From positions 84,665-148,664 of the forward strand of contig JAFTWX010000077.1 in NCBI GenBank assembly GCA_017465095.1: DNA of 64,000 nt. Reading direction: 5' to 3'. Origin of the DNA: Lachnospiraceae bacterium. Its GTDB lineage: Bacteria; Bacillota; Clostridia; Lachnospirales; Lachnospiraceae. The position numbers and the translations under genes are program-made. Below the pieces are notes generated by a model, which was given only the letters and a program-made list of their open reading frames with translations, was not told where the DNA came from and ran no database searches. Below, in pieces: positions 17,302 to 25,399 of this stretch (the first letter of the stretch is position 1; each line of letters begins with the position of its first letter).

Positions 17302-18078
17302 CTATCTCGCCGCTTCTTCCAGCTTCTCATAGACATATTCATTGAGTACCTTAATCCTGGTACCTTTCATCCCTGACGAATGGGATTCAATCACGCCTGC
17401 ACTCTGCAGTTTGCGGATCGCATTTACAATCACCGAACGCGTAATTCCGATTTCATCGGCTATCTTGCTGGCAACAAGAGTATCCTCTTCCTTTTCCCGA
17501 AGCTCAGCAAAAATCATCCGGATTGCATCCATCTCCGATTTGGACAGCGTTTCAAGGGCCGCATCCACCACTTCTCTCTTCCGGTGCTCCTCCGCGCTCT
17601 CCTCATTCACCGAACGCATCATCTCAAGGCCGACCACCGTAGTTCCATATTCACATAATATTATATCGTCAATTTCGTACGGTTTCTCAAGCTTATAAAT
17701 AAATAAAGTTCCGAGACGCTCGCCGGCGATATTAATCGGTGCCACGAGAGCCTTGTATTCACTCATGCCTTCCCCTTCAAACCCCAGCGTCTCCAAATTG
17801 ACATTTTCCTTTGTGGAAAGCACACTCAAAAAACGTTCATTAAGTGCACTGTCTACAAATGTACCGACACCTATCTTAAGAGAATCCGAAAGCACCTGTA
17901 TCTCTTCCCGGTTTCCAACGCCCAAAACCTTTCCTTTTTTGCTGACTACCAGAACATTGGAATGCAATATCTCTCTGAGTACAATGCAAATATCGTTAAA
18001 GACAACCTTGCTCTCCTTATTGTTATGAAGCAAATTACCAATCTTTCTGGTTTTATCTAATAATTGTACGCTGCTCAT
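17302..18078 (-). CDS. codY: GTP- and BCAA-sensing global regulator CodY
   Basis: About 258 residues from ATG 18078, which has a GGGGAG site; an upstream in-frame TTG at 18090 overlaps that site. The N-terminal part (to about 155) is the GAF-like domain that binds branched-chain amino acids, followed by a linker helix. The C-terminal winged helix shows ASKIADEIGITRSVIVNAIR and GVIESHSSGMKGTRIKVLN, nearly invariant in CodY. CodY represses or activates nutrient-stress, motility and competence genes in Firmicutes. Here it lies directly upstream of the fla operon and downstream of topA, an order shared with Bacillus and Clostridia. Confidence 0.97.
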   Translation of the reverse strand: MSSVQLLDKTRKIGNLLHNNKESKVVFNDICIVLREILHSNVLVVSKKGKVLGVGNREEIQVLSDSLKIGVGTFVDSALNERFLSVLSTKENVNLETLGFEGEGMSEYKALVAPINIAGERLGTLFIYKLEKPYEIDDIILCEYGTTVVGLEMMRSVNEESAEEHRKREVVDAALETLSKSEMDAIRMIFAELREKEEDTLVASKIADEIGITRSVIVNAIRKLQSAGVIESHSSGMKGTRIKVLNEYVYEKLEEAAR

Positions 18079-18093
18079 GTTTCTCCCCAATTC

Positions 18094-18147
18094 AAAAAAA
18101 CAAGTATCAAGATACTCTTATATAGTACCACAATACTTGTTTTTTTT
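18094..18147 (-). terminator. Terminator or attenuator between topA and codY
   Basis: A 14-base inverted repeat, 18094-18107 (ending in CAAGTAT) with 18133-18147 (starting ATACTTG), followed on the minus strand by a T run. Inside it a second small hairpin (GAGTAT/ATACTT, loop CTTG) shares the 3' arm, so the two folds exclude each other. A TTGAAA-17-TACTAT promoter-like pair overlaps the repeat. It could terminate topA, attenuate codY, or act as an operator. Confidence 0.5.
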
Positions 18148-18180
18148 CAATATATTCGCACAATTTAATAAATAATCTAA

Positions 18181-20259
18181 CTATTTATTCTCCCGGCTTT
18201 TTTCCTCTACATAAGAGCAGCTTTCCTTGGCGCAGACAAGCTTGTTTCCTTTTTCCAGCAATGCCTCGCCGCAAACCGGGCAAACCTTACCGCTCGGCTT
18301 CTGCCATACCATAAAATCACATTCCGGACTGCTCTCACAGCTGTAATAGCGTCTTCCTTTTTTCGTCTTGCGGATTACCACTTCTTTTCCGCACTTCGGA
18401 CAGGCAACGCCGATTTTTTCCAAATAAGGCTTCGTATTGCGACATTCCGGGAATCCCGGGCAGGCAAGAAACTTACCGTGCGGTCCGTACTTAATCACCA
18501 TCTGTCTTCCGCAAAGCTCGCAGACCTCATCTGACACTTCATCCGCGATCTCAACCGATTCCAGCTCTTTCTCCGCTTTTTCTACCGCCTCGTGAAGATC
18601 CGGGTAGAAATTCTCGATAACGATTTTCCACTGAACCGTGCCCTCCTCTACAGAGTCAAGCAATGATTCCAGATTGGCCGTAAAATTCACATTGACAATA
18701 CTCGGGAATGCATCCTTCATAATCTTGTTCACGGCTTCTCCCAGCTCTGTCACATAAAGGTTTTTCGCTTCCTTTACGATGTAGCGGCGGGCAAGAATCG
18801 TTGTGATCGTCGGCGCATACGTACTCGGACGTCCGATTCCCAGTTCCTCCAATGTCCGCACAAGACTTGCCTCCGTGTAATGAGCCGGCGGTTGTGTAAA
18901 ATGCTGTTTCTCATCAAACGCTTCGAATGTAACTTTATTATCCTTGCTCAAATTCTGCAAAAGTACAGCATTGTCCGCCTTTTCTTCCTCATCCTGGGTG
19001 TAGACTACCATAAATCCCTGGAATTTCAGGCTGGATGCAGCCATGGTAAAACGATATCCCGCTGCATCAATCTTCACCGATGTCGTTTCATACAGCGCCG
19101 GTGCCATTCGGCTGGCAACAAAACGTTTCCAAATCAGCTGATACAGACGAAGAAGATCTCTGCTCAGGGAATTTTTCAAATCCGAAGGAATCCGGCCTAT
19201 ATCGGTCGGACGAATCGCCTCGTGGGCATCCTGTATTTTCTTTTTGTTCTTATCAGCGGTATGTATCGCCGCGGCATAATCCTGTCCGTATGTTTCAGAG
19301 ACAAATTTATAGCTTGCTGCCTCCGCCTCATCGGAAACTCTTGTGGAATCCGTACGAAGATAGGTAATCAGACCCACCGTACCGCTTCCTTTAATCTCAA
19401 CACCTTCGTACAGCTGCTGTGCCAAACGCATTGTCTTTTGCGTAGAAAAATTCAAAACCTTACTTGCTTCCTGCTGAAGCGTGGACGTCGTAAACGGAAG
19501 AGGCGCTTTTTTCACTCTCTCTCCCTTCTTAATATCCGTTATTTCATAGGAAGCATTTTTTAATGCCTTTTTAATCTGATCCAGTTCTTCTTTTGAAGAA
19601 ATCGCTTTCTTTTCCTGCGCTGTACCGTAAAAATGGGCACAAAGAGGCTTTTTACTGCCTGCAACACCTAAGATGGCATCCAGTGTCCAGTATTCCTCCG
19701 GAATGAACGCATTAATCTCGTCCTCACGGTCACAGATAATACGGAGCGCTACGGACTGCACACGGCCCGCCGAAAGCCCTCTCTTCACCTTCGCCCAAAG
19801 GAGCGGAGATATTTTATAACCCACCATACGGTCAAGAACACGTCTCGCCTGCTGCGCATCCACCAGACTCATATCGATGGAACGTGCATTTTTTAACGAT
19901 TCTTTCACGGCATTTTTGGTAATCTCATTAAAGGTAATACGGTACACCTTTTTATCCTGAAGCTTCAGTGCCTCATAAAGATGCCATGAAATTGCCTCTC
20001 CTTCCCGGTCCGGGTCGGTTGCCAGATATATCTTTTCCGCCTTCTTCACTTCTTTTCGAAGCGCTGCCAAAATATCGCCTTTTCCGCGAATGGTAATATA
20101 TTTCGGTTCAAAATTATTTTCCGGTGATATACCCATCTGACTCTTCGGAAGGTCTCGGACATGTCCGTTACTGGCCATGACCTCATAATTACTTCCCAAA
20201 AACTTCTTAATCGTCTTCACTTTGGCAGGTGACTCTACAATTACTAAATACTTTGCCAT
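18181..20259 (-). CDS. topA: DNA topoisomerase I
   Basis: 692 residues. The N-terminal TOPRIM domain starts YLVIVESPAKVKTIKKFLGS and has the acidic DPDREGEAISWHL motif that binds Mg. The catalytic Tyr is at about residue 300 in GLITYLRTDSTR. The C-terminus has three four-Cys zinc ribbons (CELCGR..CPGFPEC, CPKCGK..CESSPEC, CPVCGE..CAKESC). It relaxes negative supercoils. Length is typical. It has its own promoter and is followed by codY. Confidence 0.98.
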   Translation of the reverse strand: MAKYLVIVESPAKVKTIKKFLGSNYEVMASNGHVRDLPKSQMGISPENNFEPKYITIRGKGDILAALRKEVKKAEKIYLATDPDREGEAISWHLYEALKLQDKKVYRITFNEITKNAVKESLKNARSIDMSLVDAQQARRVLDRMVGYKISPLLWAKVKRGLSAGRVQSVALRIICDREDEINAFIPEEYWTLDAILGVAGSKKPLCAHFYGTAQEKKAISSKEELDQIKKALKNASYEITDIKKGERVKKAPLPFTTSTLQQEASKVLNFSTQKTMRLAQQLYEGVEIKGSGTVGLITYLRTDSTRVSDEAEAASYKFVSETYGQDYAAAIHTADKNKKKIQDAHEAIRPTDIGRIPSDLKNSLSRDLLRLYQLIWKRFVASRMAPALYETTSVKIDAAGYRFTMAASSLKFQGFMVVYTQDEEEKADNAVLLQNLSKDNKVTFEAFDEKQHFTQPPAHYTEASLVRTLEELGIGRPSTYAPTITTILARRYIVKEAKNLYVTELGEAVNKIMKDAFPSIVNVNFTANLESLLDSVEEGTVQWKIVIENFYPDLHEAVEKAEKELESVEIADEVSDEVCELCGRQMVIKYGPHGKFLACPGFPECRNTKPYLEKIGVACPKCGKEVVIRKTKKGRRYYSCESSPECDFMVWQKPSGKVCPVCGEALLEKGNKLVCAKESCSYVEEKSRENK

Positions 20260-20309
20260 TTCTTCTTCCCCTATTCACTACTCTTGATTATTTTTCATAA
20301 TCGTTTCAA

Positions 20310-20338
20310 ACTATACACTAAATTTCAAATTGTGTAAA
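20310..20338 (-). promoter_or_regulatory. Sigma-A-type promoter for topA
   Basis: Minus strand TTTACA (20333-20338), 17-base spacer, TATAGT (20310-20315), about 50 bases before the topA start and downstream of the pilus-operon terminator. Five of six matches in each box. It lets topA-codY be expressed independently of the pilus operon. Confidence 0.6.
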
Positions 20339-20358
20339 GTTCTTTTTTTGTATACAAG

Positions 20359-20393
20359 AAAAAAAGGAAAGAATCCCAAATGGAATTCTTTCC
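20359..20393 (-). terminator. Strong intrinsic terminator of the pilus operon
   Basis: Stem GGAAAGAAT (20366-20374) with ATTCTTTCC (20385-20393), extended by CC/GG around an AAAT loop, followed on the minus strand by eight T. It lies about 30 bases after the stop of the DUF5057-like gene and marks the end of the operon that begins at pilB. Confidence 0.85.
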
Positions 20394-20423
20394 TGATTTT
20401 TAATATTTTATCTGCTTTTCAGA

Positions 20424-23400
20424 TTAGTCCAGATCAAGGAGATCTGCTTTGGTTACGGTGAGTTCGCTGTAACCTTCACCCTTGACATTCACAACCGTAG
20501 ACTCTCCACCCTGCGAAGAATCTGTGACAATCTTAGTATTTACCTTAAGATAAATTGTATAATGGCTGTCATCTTTCAAATATGTCATAGGAAGATAGAA
20601 TCCATAGACAACTCCACTTTCCAGCAAGGAAAGCTTGCCTGTATCATCAGGGTACACTTCATTTGCAAATCTTCCCTCACTTACCTGATATGTCAGAATT
20701 TCTTTGCTGATATCAACTACAGGAACTTCTGCATCATTGATATTAAGCTTTACGATATCACGCATTGTACCATCATCCATCCGGAATTGATCACCGTCTT
20801 TAGACACCCTGTTACCTTCCGCCTTCAGATAATACTCTACAGACAGATATTTCTTACCACGTACAAAGTTTGTATCTGTCAATCGATAGTAAATCGGAGT
20901 CGCTGCCGAAACATCTGCATCACCCTTTAATGCCGTATCCGTATCATTCGGATTTACAAACTGATACAGGAAGGTACCATCTGCTTTTTTCAGTACAGAA
21001 GATTCTTCTGATACGTTTTCATCATAAGGTACTGCAATACCATTCACCGGTGTGCTTGTTGCTGTAGGCGGTGTTTCAAAGAAACCTGCCGTCGGTGCAA
21101 CCTGATCCGCATTAAACGCTGCAAACAAAGTGTTTACAAAGAGCTGCGCCTCGTCAGAAGTAAATCCGGTCACATCCTTCGAATCTCCGTATCCGGTATA
21201 GGTGATATTACCTTTGTTGTACACATAATAACTGTCTGCCGGAACCGGTCCTGCTGCATCATCTGCGTAAGCGTTATAATTCGCACCGCCACCCTTATTT
21301 TCAGTTCTCTCTCCGAGTGCATACCATACAACTACATCGGATTCTCCGTCGTTATCATCGTCCGCATCCAAATCCAGCTCCAGATGCTGTGCATGGGTCT
21401 GCACAACCTCAATTTCGTCCTTAAGAATATACGGATAAGATGTAATCTGTCCGTTGTTCAGTTTTTCAGCAATATAACTGCCTCGTCCGATAGAAAGACT
21501 GTTTCCGACTGACTCAACTTTGGTAGAATTCAACCACTTCTTACCATCCTTATTAATCAAACCATAAATGGTGTAATTTGATATACCCTGCGTATATTTG
21601 GACGTATTCTCTCTTGCCCCGGAAGACTTATACGAAGGTTCATACGCTACATTCTTTCCGGTCGACTCAATAAGCAATACCTTATCTTTGTCACCCGAAC
21701 GGGTATAACCCACACCGGAATGCAGATAATCCAGTCCGTGTCCAAAAACACTTGCCTCCAAATCACCCATCGTCTCTCCGTCAGCCTTATCCACAATATT
21801 TTGTGTAACACCATATTTATCCGCACCGAGCAAATTTCTAAGATACTGCGTCTGCGTATGGTTTGAAGCATAAATCATAAAGTCGTGCGCCATAAGCACC
21901 GGCTTGTCACTCTCAATGAATTTCTGTAACGCAATAATAGAGTTTGTGCTCGGAATCTTCTCGAAGTTGTCACCATATCCGAAAACAAGCATGTTGACAC
22001 CGACAATATCATCTTTCGCATCGTTCTCCGTATCATTATCGTCCACAACAAAGGTGTCAAAATACTCCAGCGCATATTCTTCTACACTTCTGTTATTGCC
22101 ATTTGCAAGATACTTGGCATCAAAATCATCTGAAAACTCCTGTGTTGTCATCGTATGGAACACAACTTCATATCCCGGAACAGCATCCAAATATTTCGCA
22201 AAATCAGATTCTTCTGTCTCTGCCTGTTCTTCCAAGTCCAAAGTTGAGTCGGCAACTTTCGTAATTTGAAGAATCTTAATCAGCTTATCTTCTCCCTTGT
22301 TTTTAACAACCGTACTTCCTTCCGCAGAAGCATGAACGTTGGTATCCACCGTAGACTGAATATTAATCTTCCACTGGAGATATCCGCTGTATGCATCATC
22401 CAACTCACGGGTCATCTGATATTCAACGCCTTTGCTCAGCAGATAATTGTTATCCTTATCACGCGGAGCCTCCGCACCGCTTGCTTTTACCACAATCTGC
22501 ATATCGCGAATATTTTCAGAAACCTTCGAATACTTACCATCCTTATTTACATCAATAAACAGAGACGGAATATATGTCGTATTAATGCCTGTATCCGCTG
22601 TCAACGTTGTAATGATAAAATCATATACCAGTTTTCTTGTACCATCCGGCTGTTCTTCCATATAAGTTATCGTATCCGGATCAATAATTTCCGTACCTGC
22701 CTGATAACCATAAGAATATTCTGTCGGCACGCTCATCATTGTAAGCTCAAGCTTCTCTGTTGCAATATATTTTTCCAAAACAGTCTTATTAACTGCTCCT
22801 GATGCAATATCCATCACACTTGCAAGGTTTTCATAGATTTTGTAGTACTCATTTCCCGTTGTATTCTCATATTTACCTGAATCGGAATTAAACAAAAAAC
22901 CTCTTGCAAAACTTAAGAATTCATACATATTCGATGAGGTATCCACACGTCCGTGATCCACATCGGCACCATCTCCTGCAACCGCCGTCGGATTAATTTC
23001 AGTCGTTCCCACATCATTTTGTGCCACCAGGTCTCCGGCCACAAGCACCAATCCATCCGCCTCCAGATAATTCTTTAATTTCTGAAGCTTATCCTTCGTC
23101 AAATCACGTCCGTTATATCTTGTCTGGTACGTATCAATATCCAAATGCTCACGCAAATCCTTGAAGGTACCGTCCGCCTGAGGATTACGAGATACCGTTG
23201 TAACAATATCACCGATATTATAATAGACCATACCGTTCATATCGGAATCATTATAAACCGGCAGATTTGCCTTATCGGTCTCCGTACTGCTATAACGCTT
23301 ATTTACAATCTTTTTGGTCGTCAATGATCCTGTATAATACAGATTGCCTGTCTTATTGGTTGTCTCACTACCGATATAGATTACATCGTACGTCTCAATC

Positions 23401-25361
23401 AGGTCATCATTTCGACCGTTAAACTCATCAATCGTCATCGACGTAAATGTGATGTAATCTGCTTTGTCATCATAGTAATTTCCAAGGTAGGATTTGATGA
23501 ACGCATCTCTGTTCTTCATAACAGTTCCGTTCTCTTCCAAATAGCCATACTCATCGGAACCTCTTGTCTCATTGTAGAGGAATGCTGTTACCGGCTGAAT
23601 CTCAAGCACATGCAACGCATTTTTCATAACTGTGAGCGGATTTCCGTCACTGATCAAAATATACTGAATTGCAACTGCAGGTGTTACCGATGCAAGCATC
23701 TGACCTGTCGTTGAGTTCTTATTCGTCGTAACAATGTAACCTAATACATCCGAGAATCCCTGCTGCGCAACACTTGCCTTGTAGGCACTGTTAAAATCAC
23801 CGTTGGCAAATATATCTCCTGCATCGACCAATGACTTCGGGGTATCAAAATCACTCATATGATGGTTGTATACATATACATTTCCGGTTACAAAGTTTCC
23901 GTTTGCTCCGGTCATCATAGAAGCCTTCAGATCGTTCAGCGCATCTCCGGTCATGAAATCAATATTCTGAAGCTCATCGGATTCTGCTGTTGTCGTGCCG
24001 GATTTAATTACAAACGCATCTTCGTATTCCGAACGAATTTCACTCTGCGACTCTCTCCATAAAAGAATGGCAAGCTTAGACACATTGGACGCCGAATCCG
24101 CAGAATAACATGCGTAATCCATCATGATTGCCTTGTGATTCAGCACCTCTTTGTTATAAAGTGCAAGCAATACTTCTTTTGAAATATCGGAAGTTGCAGA
24201 AGCTGAAAATCTTGCAGATGTTCCTGAGATATACACAAGATCTGCTTTCTCAATATCCGCAGTTGTAACTGTCGATGCAACTTTTACGTCATATTGGATA
24301 TCTTTTGAATCATACTTATCTCCGCTACCGAGAACATATTCTTTAAAGCTATTGCTGCTTTTAAAAATATAGTTGCCATCCGTATAATAATAGATTACAA
24401 GATCACTGTAGCCATAATACAATGTCTTAGTTGTCTGTGTCTCCGAACGGGTAAACTTTACATTTCCGAGACCTTTTCCCTTATTATTCTCATAATCATC
24501 CACTGGTGTGATGTATTCCAAATTCGGATCTGATTTTGACCGCGGAAAATCCATGACCGTAAGATCAATATCATCCGTTACCGGCGTTAAAATCGTAACC
24601 GTATTGGTCACCGGGTCATACGGATGATTCTGACTGAGGGTACTGTCTTCACTGACAGATACGTGCTCTTCCTTACAGATCGTGCCGTTTTCATCAATGG
24701 TATACCCATCTGCAATATTGTAATCTCCGGCGCCGAGCTCATACACACCCTTTGCCAAAGCTCCCGGCAATGGTTCTGCACTTACATCCGGTTTGTATTG
24801 GATGAAAGCAGGTGCCGGAGTATTATTACCATCGTCCTTTACAAAATAAATCGGATAATCATGTGCTCCGTCCGCTCCATACGGCTTAATCAAACCATAG
24901 TTACGCATATTCTGAAGAACGGTTGGCGTATTCGCATCCTTAAGAGCACCGCTCGAGTTATATATCGGACCTCCGTGTTCTGTACCACACGTTACAAAAG
25001 TCGGGCTGTAGCTCTTAATATCCTTCCGAAGACCTCCATTTTGATCCTTTGGATAATAGCGCAGGAAATAACCCATCTCAGCATTTTCATTTGTCGATAA
25101 AAGCTGCCAATTATTTTCTGTATATGTATATGTAACAGTCTCACCATCCGGTACTATTTCCAAAATATTCAAAAAGACTCCGTCATTATCACCGGCATAA
25201 GTTCCGTCGTACGGATATCGTTCCGTAATCTTATCAAACACTCTCACATCAGCGGCTGCTTCCTGCATGCTCTGCATAGAACCCACAAAAAACATCACTC
25301 CGGCCATGACAAATCCGATACCGCCAACTATTATTCTTTTCAGTTTCTTATTCCTTATCAT
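20424..25361 (-). CDS. Giant secreted DUF5057-like protein, last gene of the pilus operon
   Basis: 1645 residues. N-terminus: five basic residues, a hydrophobic core (about 10-28) and a likely signal peptidase I site near AAA-DV (37-38). The sequence contains three related units, each opening with an ILEIVP-like strand (64-71, about 581-588, about 1024-1031), then a strand ending in a turn (DLVYISGTS about 372; DVIYIGSET about 656; NMLVFGYGD about 1121), then a helix and a vlma-D strand (AIMMDYACY about 405; LVLVAGDLV about 767; PVLMAHDFM about 1150). This resembles proteins annotated DUF5057 in Firmicutes, whose function is not known to me; the fold may be GATase- or ThuA-like. The last 300 residues look like beta-rich domains. 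No LPXTG or membrane anchor at the C-terminus. It lies 38 bases after the PilW-like gene and before the operon terminator, so it may be carried by, or exported near, the pilus. Confidence 0.75.
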   Translation of the reverse strand: MIRNKKLKRIIVGGIGFVMAGVMFFVGSMQSMQEAAADVRVFDKITERYPYDGTYAGDNDGVFLNILEIVPDGETVTYTYTENNWQLLSTNENAEMGYFLRYYPKDQNGGLRKDIKSYSPTFVTCGTEHGGPIYNSSGALKDANTPTVLQNMRNYGLIKPYGADGAHDYPIYFVKDDGNNTPAPAFIQYKPDVSAEPLPGALAKGVYELGAGDYNIADGYTIDENGTICKEEHVSVSEDSTLSQNHPYDPVTNTVTILTPVTDDIDLTVMDFPRSKSDPNLEYITPVDDYENNKGKGLGNVKFTRSETQTTKTLYYGYSDLVIYYYTDGNYIFKSSNSFKEYVLGSGDKYDSKDIQYDVKVASTVTTADIEKADLVYISGTSARFSASATSDISKEVLLALYNKEVLNHKAIMMDYACYSADSASNVSKLAILLWRESQSEIRSEYEDAFVIKSGTTTAESDELQNIDFMTGDALNDLKASMMTGANGNFVTGNVYVYNHHMSDFDTPKSLVDAGDIFANGDFNSAYKASVAQQGFSDVLGYIVTTNKNSTTGQMLASVTPAVAIQYILISDGNPLTVMKNALHVLEIQPVTAFLYNETRGSDEYGYLEENGTVMKNRDAFIKSYLGNYYDDKADYITFTSMTIDEFNGRNDDLIETYDVIYIGSETTNKTGNLYYTGSLTTKKIVNKRYSSTETDKANLPVYNDSDMNGMVYYNIGDIVTTVSRNPQADGTFKDLREHLDIDTYQTRYNGRDLTKDKLQKLKNYLEADGLVLVAGDLVAQNDVGTTEINPTAVAGDGADVDHGRVDTSSNMYEFLSFARGFLFNSDSGKYENTTGNEYYKIYENLASVMDIASGAVNKTVLEKYIATEKLELTMMSVPTEYSYGYQAGTEIIDPDTITYMEEQPDGTRKLVYDFIITTLTADTGINTTYIPSLFIDVNKDGKYSKVSENIRDMQIVVKASGAEAPRDKDNNYLLSKGVEYQMTRELDDAYSGYLQWKINIQSTVDTNVHASAEGSTVVKNKGEDKLIKILQITKVADSTLDLEEQAETEESDFAKYLDAVPGYEVVFHTMTTQEFSDDFDAKYLANGNNRSVEEYALEYFDTFVVDDNDTENDAKDDIVGVNMLVFGYGDNFEKIPSTNSIIALQKFIESDKPVLMAHDFMIYASNHTQTQYLRNLLGADKYGVTQNIVDKADGETMGDLEASVFGHGLDYLHSGVGYTRSGDKDKVLLIESTGKNVAYEPSYKSSGARENTSKYTQGISNYTIYGLINKDGKKWLNSTKVESVGNSLSIGRGSYIAEKLNNGQITSYPYILKDEIEVVQTHAQHLELDLDADDDNDGESDVVVWYALGERTENKGGGANYNAYADDAAGPVPADSYYVYNKGNITYTGYGDSKDVTGFTSDEAQLFVNTLFAAFNADQVAPTAGFFETPPTATSTPVNGIAVPYDENVSEESSVLKKADGTFLYQFVNPNDTDTALKGDADVSAATPIYYRLTDTNFVRGKKYLSVEYYLKAEGNRVSKDGDQFRMDDGTMRDIVKLNINDAEVPVVDISKEILTYQVSEGRFANEVYPDDTGKLSLLESGVVYGFYLPMTYLKDDSHYTIYLKVNTKIVTDSSQGGESTVVNVKGEGYSELTVTKADLLDLD

Positions 25362-25399
25362 ATTCTCTCTCCAATCAGAACAAGTCCTTACTTTCCTGC

